A stretch of 64,000 nt of DNA from Oscillospiraceae bacterium (GTDB lineage Bacteria > Bacillota > Clostridia > Oscillospirales > CAG-272), in contig SVST01000010.1 in the NCBI GenBank assembly GCA_015064155.1, positions 31,205 through 95,204 of the forward strand, in the 5' to 3' direction. The position numbers and the translations under genes are program-made. Each line of letters begins with the position of its first letter. Position 1 is the first letter of the stretch. Positions 42,800-50,444 of this stretch are shown one piece after another. The notes beneath the pieces were generated by a model. It did not search any database, was not told the DNA's origin, and saw only the letters and a list, made by a program, of their open reading frames with translations.

Positions 42800-44344
42800 T
42801 TACTTCGCGAAGTCTACTGCGCGGGTTTCCCGAATCAAATTCAGCTTGATCTGACCCGGATACTTGACTTCTTCTTCGATCTTCTTTGCCATCTCGCGTG
42901 CAATCAGCTTCATGCCCTCGTCGTTTACAACCTCGGGCTTGACCATTACGCGGATCTCGCGTCCTGCCTGAATTGCGTACGCCTTATCCACTCCCTGGAA
43001 TCCGACCGCAATTTCCTCCAGCTTCTGCAAGCGCTTGATGTAGTTTTCCATATCCTCGCGTCTGGCACCCGGTCTTGCCGCGGAAATCGCGTCTGCCGCC
43101 TGCACCAATACCGCAATGATGGTTTTGGGTTCTACGTCGTTGTGGTGCGCCTCGATCGCATGCACGACCTCTGCGCTCTCCTTGTACTTCTTTGCCGCGC
43201 CAACGCCAAGCTCAACGTGCGAGCCCTCGACGTCCTGCGGGAATGCCTTACCGATGTCGTGAAGCAGACCGGCGCGTCTTGCAACGGTACCGTCAACGCC
43301 AAGCTCATCTGCCATCATGCCTGCCAGCCATGCCACCTCGATGGAATGCTGGAGTACGTTCTGACCGTAGCTGCTACGGTAACGCAATCTGCCAAGCAAC
43401 TTTACAAGATCCGAATGGATTCCGTGAACGTGTACGTCAAACGTTGCGCGCTCACCTGCCTGTTTCACCGCCAATTCAACCTCGCGGCGCGACTTCTCCA
43501 CCATTTCCTCAATACGGGCGGGGTGGATTCGACCGTCGGAAATCAGCTTTTCCAGTGCCAATCTTGCAATCTCGCGTCGCACGGGATCAAATCCCGAAAC
43601 CGTGATTGCCTCGGGAGTATCGTCGATGATCAGCTCCACACCCGTCAGCGTTTCCAGCTTTTGAATGTTTCTGCCCTCACGACCGATGATACGACCCTTC
43701 ATTTCCTCGTTCGGCAGTGCGACCACCGAAACGGTAGACTCGGTCACGTGATCCGCCGCGCATCTTTGGATTGCCAGCGACAGCAAATTACGCGCTTTCG
43801 TGTCGGCTTCTTCCTTAAACTGTGCCTCCAGCTCGATGATCTTCTGCGCCATTTCATGACGCGTTTCGGATTCCACCTGCTCCAAGAGCTCTTTCTTCGC
43901 CTCTTCCACCGTATAGTTGGAGATTTCCTCCAGCTTTTTCAAATGGAGAGAGAGAACCTGATTGATCTGCTCTCGAACGGCATCGTTTGCCTTCAGCTTT
44001 TCGTCCAGCTGTTCGTTTTTACGCTCCAGCGTTTCGGTCTTCTTGTCAAGGTTTTCTTCCTTTTGGTTGATTCTGCGTTCCTGACGGGAAATCTCGGCAC
44101 GGCGTTCCTTCAGCTCGCGCTCGGTTTCATTTCGCAGGCGCAGGGTTTCTTCCTTGACCTCGATGATAGCCTCTTTCTTTTTTGCCTCGGCGTTTTTAAC
44201 ACCCTCGTCCAAAATCCGTTTTGCTTCCTGTTCGGCAGAGCCGATCTTTGCCTCACCGATTTTTTTGCGAAGGAGTACGCCGACCACAATTCCGACTGTC
44301 AACGCAACTGCGCCGACGACAATCGGGATGATAATCTCTTTCAT
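42800..44344 (-). CDS. rny: Ribonuclease Y
   Basis: 514 residues. One N-terminal membrane helix ([20 protein letters not shown]), a long coiled coil to about residue 200, the KH domain with [20 protein letters not shown], and the HD domain with [19 protein letters not shown]. It is the membrane-bound endoribonuclease that starts mRNA decay in Bacillota. AAGGAGG precedes the ATG. Length and domain order are normal for the family. Confidence 0.97.
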   Translation of the reverse strand: MKEIIIPIVVGAVALTVGIVVGVLLRKKIGEAKIGSAEQEAKRILDEGVKNAEAKKKEAIIEVKEETLRLRNETERELKERRAEISRQERRINQKEENLDKKTETLERKNEQLDEKLKANDAVREQINQVLSLHLKKLEEISNYTVEEAKKELLEQVESETRHEMAQKIIELEAQFKEEADTKARNLLSLAIQRCAADHVTESTVSVVALPNEEMKGRIIGREGRNIQKLETLTGVELIIDDTPEAITVSGFDPVRREIARLALEKLISDGRIHPARIEEMVEKSRREVELAVKQAGERATFDVHVHGIHSDLVKLLGRLRYRSSYGQNVLQHSIEVAWLAGMMADELGVDGTVARRAGLLHDIGKAFPQDVEGSHVELGVGAAKKYKESAEVVHAIEAHHNDVEPKTIIAVLVQAADAISAARPGARREDMENYIKRLQKLEEIAVGFQGVDKAYAIQAGREIRVMVKPEVVNDEGMKLIAREMAKKIEEEVKYPGQIKLNLIRETRAVDFAK

Positions 44345-44418
44345 AACACACCTCCTTATAACATCGTTAAATTTCTATGTATGCATCGCTTTGGAAAAAG
44401 CTATATCATACTTATTTT

Positions 44419-44447
44419 ATTATACACAAAAAGTGTAAAATTGTCAA
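44419..44447 (-). promoter_or_regulatory. rny promoter
   Basis: Minus strand TTGACA (44442-44447), 17-base spacer, TATAAT (44419-44424). Confidence 0.88.
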
Positions 44448-44493
44448 GACCCGCAAGCCCCGTTTTTACAGGATTTACAAACTTTTTAGCGTT

Positions 44494-45048
44494 TTATTGC
44501 TTTGCGTGGCGTTCTTGGTAAAGATAATAGCAGGTTCGAATCGACCGTGTCAGCAAAAGTGCCGATCCGATCGTCAAAAGGATGCAAACGAGCGCGATCC
44601 CCGTGATGGGAAAATCGCCCACAGATCGGTTCGAAAGCCGCACGTCGGTACCGTCCTCCAGCACGTGAACCTCGCTCACACGGTCAAAATCGCACGCATC
44701 GCGGAACGGAACCACGAACTCGTACTGCTCCTTTGCGGACAGCACGACGGGATCGATCGAAATCTTCTTTTTGGTTTTTCCGTCGCTGACGATCACGTAA
44801 AAGCCCTCCACGCGCATCGGTTGCGTTTGGGTATTTTCCAGCGTACCGCGAATCTCGGTTTGATACAGGGATCCGTCAGCATAGATTCTCGAAGAAGATG
44901 CCACAAATTTTTTTCGCACCACGAACGAGGCTTCCCCCGTCGGTACGATTTCCAGAATTGCCACCGCAAAAAAAGTCAGCGTCAACGCAAGACACACAAA
45001 CACCTTTATTCCTTGGAACACACGTTCCAAAATCTCTTTTCGACTCAT
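44494..45048 (-). CDS. Two-span membrane protein of unknown function
   Basis: 184 residues. Hydrophobic helices near residues 14-34 (IKVFVCLALTLTFFAVAIL) and 148-170 (ITGIALVCILLTIGSALLLT) enclose a beta-rich domain of about 110 residues (IRGTLENTQTQPMRVEGFYV, EQYEFVVPFRDACDFDRVSE), which probably faces outside. The domain recalls immunoglobulin-like folds, but no family is recognised. It has its own promoter and precedes rny by about 150 bases. Confidence 0.8.
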   Translation of the reverse strand: MSRKEILERVFQGIKVFVCLALTLTFFAVAILEIVPTGEASFVVRKKFVASSSRIYADGSLYQTEIRGTLENTQTQPMRVEGFYVIVSDGKTKKKISIDPVVLSAKEQYEFVVPFRDACDFDRVSEVHVLEDGTDVRLSNRSVGDFPITGIALVCILLTIGSALLLTRSIRTCYYLYQERHAKQ

Positions 45049-45133
45049 CTGATTATCCTTTCACCGCAAGCATCATTGAATTGCCGTGATGTACCTTATG
45101 TTCTTTCTTGGAGGACACGGCTCCACTGCCCTT

Positions 45134-45162
45134 ATTATATCACGTTTTTGCGTGCACTGCAA
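45134..45162 (-). promoter_or_regulatory. Promoter of the two-span membrane-protein gene
   Basis: Minus strand TTGCAG (45157-45162), 17-base spacer, TATAAT (45134-45139); the leader is about 85 bases. Confidence 0.75.
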
Positions 45163-45194
45163 GAGCTTTTTGTCAAAAGCCCTTTGCCAAAATC

Positions 45195-45788
45195 TTATTC
45201 TTCCGTCCCGTGTCCCGCGTCGCAATCGTCCGCACGGAGCATACGGTCAAGCAACGCATCTCCATGCTGACGAAGCCATCCGTGATGACGGTGGTAATCG
45301 GGGAACACCGAAAGCACCTCGCGATAAAAGGCAGCCGAATGATTCATCACCTTACGGTGGCAAAGCTCGTGCACCACCACGCTGTCCAACACCTCACGGG
45401 GAGCCAGCATCAAAAGACAGTTGAAGTTCAGATTCCCCTTTGCCGTACAGCTTCCCCAGCGTGTTTTTTGCGCGCGTATCGTGATTCTGCCGTACGTAAC
45501 GCCAAGCAGCTGCGCGTAATATGCCACACGCTCGGGAATCACACGGCGCGCGTCCTTTGCCAACGCGGTCAGCTCCAAGCGCGACAAAGGCGGCAAAGCA
45601 TCCAATGCCTGCCGCCTTTGCAAAGCGTGATTCAACTGTTTTTGTACCCAATCGCAATGCAAGGCAACGAAACGATCAATCTCGGCATCTGTTACCGCAT
45701 AGGGCGCACGAACGACCAGACTGCCGTTTTTCACCTGCAATGCCAAAGTCCTTCTTGCAGAGCGTACAATCGAATACGGTAGCTTCAT
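45195..45788 (-). CDS. YgjP-like (DUF45) M48-type metallopeptidase
   Basis: 197 residues from the ATG at 45788, which overlaps the preceding stop (TGATG). The catalytic zinc motif is VVVHELCHRKVMNHSAAFYR (H-E-L-x-H plus a downstream N-H-S), after TRWGSCTAKGNLNFNCLLML, the usual YgjP/WLM-domain lead-in. Cytoplasmic, no signal peptide. Members resemble SprT-type proteases in DNA-protein crosslink repair, but YgjP function is not settled. Translational coupling to a secreted protein gene upstream is odd and may be chance. Confidence 0.88.
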   Translation of the reverse strand: MKLPYSIVRSARRTLALQVKNGSLVVRAPYAVTDAEIDRFVALHCDWVQKQLNHALQRRQALDALPPLSRLELTALAKDARRVIPERVAYYAQLLGVTYGRITIRAQKTRWGSCTAKGNLNFNCLLMLAPREVLDSVVVHELCHRKVMNHSAAFYREVLSVFPDYHRHHGWLRQHGDALLDRMLRADDCDAGHGTEE

Positions 45789-47536
45789 CAATCCCACTCG
45801 TAGCCTGCAACACCTGCCAGATGACGCTTGAGGATTGCAACGTCGGCAGCCGTCAGCGTGCCGTCACCGTCAAGGTCCGCTGCATCGTTGCAGATCTCGG
45901 CATACTCTGCCCAGCCAACGAGATGGCGGCGCAGATACAGCGTGTCGTTGTCATCGATATCGGCATCCATGTTCACGTCACCCTTGAGGTACTCCACAAA
46001 CGTCAAGGTGCCGCCCATCACCTCAAAGGAAACGGGGTTAAGAAGTGCGTTGGTAATCCCGTCCGCCTCATAGGTAATTTCGATCTGTGTTGCCGCCTCG
46101 GCAACGGTATCGCACACGCGGAAGGTCAATACCACCAGCGTGCCGTCGGTTGCCACGTCGGAGGTGCAGCTCCAGGTAAGCGCTTCAAGATCGGCAACCG
46201 TCAAAAGTCCGCCGTCCTGCACGTCAATCAGGGTCAGAATCGAGGTATCGTACGAAAGATTCAAGCGAACCGCCGCCACACCGGGGTTGTTGTAAAGACG
46301 CACAGCCACCTTTACGGTGCCGCCGATCGGTGCGTATCTGCTGTCGGCTACGATCACGGGAACCTCGGGAATTTCCAGATCGACCACCGAAATCTCACCG
46401 CAATCCAAGCAGGTATAGGTCGTCTTTTCCAGATGCGTCAAGCCCGCATCCCAGTTATGCGCTCTGTAAATCGTCGTACCGCACGTACAAACGCCGCTAT
46501 GGGTTGCCGCGTCGTAGGGCGACCACTTCTCGCTCGTATGCTCCTCGTAAATCGTTTTTCCGCACGCGCAGACACCGCTGTGATTGGTTGCATCGGCATA
46601 CGACCATTCGTCCGCCTCATGATTATGATAGTGGATCGTTGCATTGGTCAAAGGGGTGTTCTCGTCACCGATAACAATCGCATTCCAAAGCGTTTCGTTC
46701 TCTCCGTAATAAACGTCGGTCAATGCCGTACAGGAGGCAAATGCGCTGAGTTCGATGGTCACAACGCTTGCGGGAATCGTAATCGAAATCAAGCCCGTGC
46801 AATTCCGGAAGGCTTCCTCACCGATGACACTGACGTTTTCGGGAATCGTCAACGTCGTCAAGCCGGTCAGCCCGCGGAAGGCAGACGCGCCAATTGCCCG
46901 TGCCTGCGTCGGGATCACAGAGGTCTTGCAGCCCAAAACCACCGTTTCGCTCGCCTTGCCGATCAGGCAATTTCCTTCTGCGTAGTACACGTTGTTATCG
47001 GGATCAACCGCAATACTTGTCAAGCCGGAGCAGTTGATATAGGAATACTCGTTAATCGAAACCACCTTTGCGGGGATAAACAAAGAGGTCAGCGCAACAC
47101 AACCGTCGAACGCGCGTGCCTCGATCGTAGTTAACGCCTCGGGCAACGAAATCGAAGACAAGGACGTACAGCCGGCGAACGCGGCAGAGCCGATCGTGGT
47201 CACGGTAGTCGGCAATACCACCTCGGTGATCGCGGTTTTGTTCTGGAACGCGCCCGACTTCACACCGGTTACCTCTATACCGTTGTAAAGCGAAGCCACG
47301 ACGACACGCGTGTCGGTGCAGCTTCCCATTCCCGAAACGCTATAGGTTCCGTCGGAATTCTTCGAATAGGTCAATCCTTCGCTCGGAGTCGGTCCGAACA
47401 GATCCTCCCAATCCACGACAAGACCGTCACCTGCACTTCCGTTTGAAAGTGCAACGGCACTAAACGGCAGCACGGACAGCATCATGATTAGTGCTAACAA
47501 TCCGCAAAAAATCATTTGGAAACGGGTTGGTTTCAT
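45788..47536 (-). CDS. Secreted BspA-like LRR protein with cohesin and dockerin
   Basis: 582 residues. A signal peptide (residues 1 to about 30, FCGLLALIMMLSVLPFSAVA) is followed by BspA-type leucine-rich repeats to about residue 290 (SAAFAGCTSLSSISLPEALT and similar), two Cys-rich repeats of the H-x-W-x-x-x-D-x-x-x-H-S-G-V-C-x-C-G kind (about 305-370), a cohesin-like domain (about 390-515, APIGGTVKVAVRLYNNPGV, RLNLSYDTSILTLIDV) and a C-terminal type I dockerin (about 518-582) with two calcium loops, GDVNMDADIDDND and ADLDGDGTLTAADV. A cohesin and dockerin on one chain make it an adaptor-like component of a surface assembly, probably for adhesion. Confidence 0.87.
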   Translation of the reverse strand: MKPTRFQMIFCGLLALIMMLSVLPFSAVALSNGSAGDGLVVDWEDLFGPTPSEGLTYSKNSDGTYSVSGMGSCTDTRVVVASLYNGIEVTGVKSGAFQNKTAITEVVLPTTVTTIGSAAFAGCTSLSSISLPEALTTIEARAFDGCVALTSLFIPAKVVSINEYSYINCSGLTSIAVDPDNNVYYAEGNCLIGKASETVVLGCKTSVIPTQARAIGASAFRGLTGLTTLTIPENVSVIGEEAFRNCTGLISITIPASVVTIELSAFASCTALTDVYYGENETLWNAIVIGDENTPLTNATIHYHNHEADEWSYADATNHSGVCACGKTIYEEHTSEKWSPYDAATHSGVCTCGTTIYRAHNWDAGLTHLEKTTYTCLDCGEISVVDLEIPEVPVIVADSRYAPIGGTVKVAVRLYNNPGVAAVRLNLSYDTSILTLIDVQDGGLLTVADLEALTWSCTSDVATDGTLVVLTFRVCDTVAEAATQIEITYEADGITNALLNPVSFEVMGGTLTFVEYLKGDVNMDADIDDNDTLYLRRHLVGWAEYAEICNDAADLDGDGTLTAADVAILKRHLAGVAGYEWD

Positions 47537-47603
47537 TTTTCTACCTTCCTTTAATCGAGTGCATAGAGCCCTTTTTACAAAAGGGGGTCAAACGTATAGT
47601 ATG

Positions 47604-47632
47604 ATTATACTACTTTTTCGCCAACATTGCAA
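47604..47632 (-). promoter_or_regulatory. Promoter of the LRR-cohesin-dockerin gene
   Basis: Minus strand TTGCAA (47627-47632), 17-base spacer, TATAAT (47604-47609). A small CCCC/GGGG hairpin lies in the 65-base leader. Confidence 0.78.
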
Positions 47633-47673
47633 CAGTTTTTAGCTATTTTTTTTGCTTTTTTCAAAACTTTTCT

Positions 47674-47721
47674 CAAAAAGAAAAGCGCGGAGGACTCAAA
47701 ACGACGGTTTTGAGTCCTCCG
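47674..47721 (-). terminator. Terminator of the phage-tail-like operon
   Basis: Perfect 14-bp stem CGGAGGACTCAAAA/TTTTGAGTCCTCCG (47688-47701 and 47708-47721), 6-base loop; on the minus strand GCGCTTTTCTTTTTG follows. Confidence 0.88.
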
Positions 47722-47782
47722 AAAGAATCCGAAAGCCGCCCGTGACGTCATCAACTGGGCAATTTACCGAGTCCGCTTACGC

Positions 47783-48196
47783 TTACGGTCGGCAGAGTAC
47801 TTCGTTTGCCTCGTCGTAAGCCGCCCGTTTTTCCAATCGTTCGGAAAGATATGCGATCCATCTGGGATCATCCTCGCTCCATTCGCCAAGCGCGCGCTTG
47901 TTGACCTTCCAATCGTTCTCGTCAAACCAGGCAAGCACCTCGCGAACGGTTTGCTCGGCTTTTCTGCGGCGCAATTTGGACACTCGCCAATTCTCAAGCG
48001 TCTGCAGATCCTGCACGGCTCGCTCTCGGATCTCAAACGATTTCGTTTGCGGATCAAACAGCAGCTCCTCGCGCGCACCAAGCGTTGGCAAGGACTCCAC
48101 ACGGAAAACGTTCTTTTCATTCGGCACGATCTTCTCGGATAACGCGCCCGAGAGAGAGGATACGATTCGTTTGTTTTCATCAATGACGATAATCAT
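47783..48196 (-). CDS. Small phage-like protein, possibly tail-associated
   Basis: 137 residues starting MIIVIDENKRIVSSLSGALS, with a helical, Trp-containing C-terminal half (TLENWRVSKLRRRKAEQTVR, LAWFDENDW). Position after a baseplate-like gene and length suggest a phage tail accessory or chaperone protein, but no family is certain. AAAGGAG lies before the ATG. It is followed by a strong terminator, so the operon has just two genes. Confidence 0.65.
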   Translation of the reverse strand: MIIVIDENKRIVSSLSGALSEKIVPNEKNVFRVESLPTLGAREELLFDPQTKSFEIRERAVQDLQTLENWRVSKLRRRKAEQTVREVLAWFDENDWKVNKRALGEWSEDDPRWIAYLSERLEKRAAYDEANEVLCRP

Positions 48197-48211
48197 GTTT
48201 TTTCTCCTTTC

Positions 48212-49207
48212 TTAACAGTACCCGATAAAGGTCAGCTGAATGGAATTGTAGTCGGTTTCCGGAATCAGCACCGCATCGGTCATCGCATCACGAAATTCAA
48301 GCGGGAATTGCAGAAAAACCGCACTCGGACCGTATCCAACCCCCGGCGCATACGGATTATCGGTGGATACCAGCCGCACACCGCCCGAAAACCACGCATC
48401 GTCAAACAAGTGCCAGTCACTGTCGGTTTCGGGAACAGACATCGGTTTCCACGCCTCACCGTCGGCAAGCTTGTCAAAAACGGTTGTCGTCAGCAGCACA
48501 CCGTCCAAATCGGGATGGATAAGCTGCACCTTGGTGATCGGGCATCGCATCAGCTCAATGATCTGATCGGCAAAGGTCATGTCCTCGGGAGGATTCTCCA
48601 AAGCTCCCATTGCCTTTAAGAGAATCGAGCCGTTCTTTAGGTCGATCAGCTTATTCCCCACCTGCCACGTCGCATAATACGCGCCGCTTTCCGCGTCCAT
48701 ACACTCCACCTCGTGCAGCGTCAAGGAAAATCGACCAACCTCCTTCAAGCCGATTGCCGCCTCAACCACCTCGTGGGCACGGCTCACGACCGCACGGGCA
48801 TCCTCTGCCGCCTCCTTGGCTTCCAGTGCATATCCCTTTGCTTCGTTCGTAAAGCTTTCCCCCGACTCGGGACGCGGCGTGGTATAGCCGCAGCGTACCG
48901 AAAGCCCGTACGGCACCTCCGCCTTGGTCGTGGACAGAGAAGGCTCGCCAATCACGGGCTCCCCCGCATACACACCGACGTATACGCGCGTGACGTCGAA
49001 AAACATGGGCGCGGGACAAGTATCCCCTACAAATTCCTCGTCGTAGTATTGATCTCCCCAAATAAAACGCGCCGTTTTGACTGGAACGTCTGCCCACTCC
49101 TCGTCAAACAAGAACTGCACCTGATCGGTATTGCTGCCGCAAACGGGATCTGACCCCGTTGACCGATAGGTTGCGGTTCGGTTCTTTACTTCAATTTTAA
49201 TTATCAT
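48212..49207 (-). CDS. Phage baseplate/tail-fibre-like protein
   Basis: 331 residues from the ATG at 49207 (AAAGGAG upstream). The N-terminal 120 residues (MIIKIEVKNRTATYRSTGSD, VQFLFDEEWADVPVKTARFI, FFDVTRVYVGVYAGE) resemble the upper-baseplate N-domain of siphophages of Bacillota. A short helix rich in Ala/Glu (EAKGYALEAKEAAEDARAVV) leads to a unique C-terminal domain of about 180 residues, likely the ligand-binding part. No other structural phage genes are nearby. Controlled by the promoter and operator at 49305-49359. Confidence 0.68.
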   Translation of the reverse strand: MIIKIEVKNRTATYRSTGSDPVCGSNTDQVQFLFDEEWADVPVKTARFIWGDQYYDEEFVGDTCPAPMFFDVTRVYVGVYAGEPVIGEPSLSTTKAEVPYGLSVRCGYTTPRPESGESFTNEAKGYALEAKEAAEDARAVVSRAHEVVEAAIGLKEVGRFSLTLHEVECMDAESGAYYATWQVGNKLIDLKNGSILLKAMGALENPPEDMTFADQIIELMRCPITKVQLIHPDLDGVLLTTTVFDKLADGEAWKPMSVPETDSDWHLFDDAWFSGGVRLVSTDNPYAPGVGYGPSAVFLQFPLEFRDAMTDAVLIPETDYNSIQLTFIGYC

Positions 49208-49304
49208 AGTTTCTCCTTTTGTTGATTCAGCACCTCCACCCATGGAGCCGTTGATGGTTTTGCAGCACCCACCCGATGCTTGCAAAACAACGTTCTCCCA
49301 AAAA

Positions 49305-49359
49305 GTACACTATCTGTGTACTTTTACAGTATTATACACCAATCCAAGACGATTGTCAA
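49305..49359 (-). promoter_or_regulatory. Promoter and operator of the phage-like operon
   Basis: Minus strand TTGACA (49354-49359), 17-base spacer, TATAAT (49331-49336). A 17-bp palindrome GTACAC-TATCT-GTGTAC (49305-49321) lies just after the expected start site, a good position for the divergent CI-like repressor. Confidence 0.82.
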
Positions 49360-49418
49360 GTACCGCACTCAAAAAAATTACATTTTGTGTATTTTTTACA
49401 ATATTTTCACGCTTATCA

Positions 49419-49447
49419 TTGACAAGATACACGAATCGTGTTATAAT
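49419..49447 (+). promoter_or_regulatory. Repressor promoter with internal operator
   Basis: TTGACA (49419-49424), 17-base spacer, TATAAT (49442-49447). The spacer contains the perfect 13-bp palindrome ACACGA-A-TCGTGT (49429-49441), indicating autoregulation. Confidence 0.85.
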
Positions 49448-49472
49448 ACCGATGGAAAGAGAGGCGAGGAAC

Positions 49473-50087
49473 ATGAAATTCGGAGCAATTTTGCGTCGCT
49501 TGCGCAAGCAAAAGGGAGTCACCCAGGAAGTGCTTGCCGCAAGGCTGGGCATTTCCAAAAGCACGGTCAGTATGTACGAGCAGGGAGAGCGTCTGCCAAG
49601 CCACGAAACGATGCGCGCCATCGCAGATCTGTTTTCGGTCGAGATGGACGTTTTGTACGGCAGAGAGGAGGCTTCCCTCCCCTCACAAACGGCTCCGATC
49701 CATCGAAAGCGGTTTCCGATGCTGGGAGAAATCGCCTGCGGTGCTCCGATTTTTGCCAACGGGGAGCAGGACGTCTACGTAGAAGCGGAGGATTCGATCC
49801 ACGCTGATTTTTGCTTGACCGCCAAGGGGGACAGCATGATCGGGGCAAGAATCCGCGACGGCGACACGGTTTTTATCCGTTCCCAACCCACCGTGGAAAA
49901 CGGACAGATTGCCGCGGTCATCATCGATAACGAGGCAACGCTCAAGCGTTGGTACTTTTTCCCCGAAGAGCAAAAGCTGGTTCTAACCCCGGAAAATCCC
50001 GCTTACTCTCCCATTGTATACGTAGGGAAAGAACTGGAAGAGGTGCGTTGTCTTGGAAAAGCCGTGGCTTTTCTTGGTCATATTTGA
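49473..50087 (+). CDS. CI/LexA-like repressor (XRE HTH plus S24 peptidase)
   Basis: 204 residues. Helix-turn-helix at residues 5-58 (GAILRRLRKQKGVTQEVLAA, RLGISKSTVSMYEQGERLPS). C-terminal S24 autoprotease domain: the cleavage-type site in PMLGEIACGAPI, the catalytic serine in AKGDSMIGARI, and the lysine in NEATLKRWYF. DNA damage with RecA would trigger self-cleavage in this class, derepressing the divergent phage-like genes. The ATG follows GCGAGGA by a short gap. Present without integrase or lysis genes. Confidence 0.92.
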   Translation: MKFGAILRRLRKQKGVTQEVLAARLGISKSTVSMYEQGERLPSHETMRAIADLFSVEMDVLYGREEASLPSQTAPIHRKRFPMLGEIACGAPIFANGEQDVYVEAEDSIHADFCLTAKGDSMIGARIRDGDTVFIRSQPTVENGQIAAVIIDNEATLKRWYFFPEEQKLVLTPENPAYSPIVYVGKELEEVRCLGKAVAFLGHI

Positions 50088-50147
50088 TTTTTTTGTCAGC
50101 AAAACACAAAAAAGTCGTCGTTTTTTCGATTTTTTTGTAAAAAAGGC

Positions 50148-50176
50148 TTTACAAAATCAAAGTGATACGCTATAAT
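50148..50176 (+). promoter_or_regulatory. Promoter of the 47-residue peptide gene
   Basis: TTTACA (50148-50153), 17-base spacer, TATAAT (50171-50176). Confidence 0.8.
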
Positions 50177-50228
50177 AATACCATGCAGATTTTTTGTAGT
50201 TCTGCAAATTGCCCCTAAGGAGTTTATT

Positions 50229-50372
50229 ATGAAAAGTACATTGATTTACGAATCTCCCGAGCTGGAGCTTCTTCGATTTGGCGAGGAAGATATTTTGACG
50301 ATCAGCGGAGGCGGAGGTGACGGCACCGTTACCGAAAAGCCCGGCATCGAGCTGCCTCGAGATGAATGGTAA
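50229..50372 (+). CDS. Gly-rich 47-residue peptide, unknown
   Basis: Starts MKSTLIYESPELELLRFGEE, continues DILTISGGGGDGTVTE and ends ELPRDEW. AAGGAG lies seven bases before ATG, and the gene has its own promoter and a strong terminator, so it is expressed alone. It matches a widespread pattern of Clostridia small proteins: an N-terminal Y-x-x-P-E-(hydrophobic) part, a D-(I/V)-(L/I)-T segment and a Gly-Gly stretch. A leader-peptide-like look with GG is suggestive of a processed peptide, but no modification enzyme is adjacent. Confidence 0.75.
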   Translation: MKSTLIYESPELELLRFGEEDILTISGGGGDGTVTEKPGIELPRDEW

Positions 50373-50386
50373 GACATAAAATCAAA

Positions 50387-50430
50387 CCCCGCCCTGCGCA
50401 GAATGCGCAGGGCGGGGCTCTCTTTATTTT
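50387..50430. terminator. Bidirectional terminator between the peptide gene and rpoC
   Basis: Perfect 14-bp stem CCCCGCCCTGCGCA/TGCGCAGGGCGGGG (50387-50400, 50404-50417) with loop GAA; T-rich on both sides. Confidence 0.9.
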
Positions 50431-50444
50431 ACAAAAGCTTTGAA

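Noticed and set aside
42785..44521. Long plus-strand frame opposite rny
   Set aside because: Shadow of RNase Y; the protein is unlike any family and rny has its own promoter and terminator.
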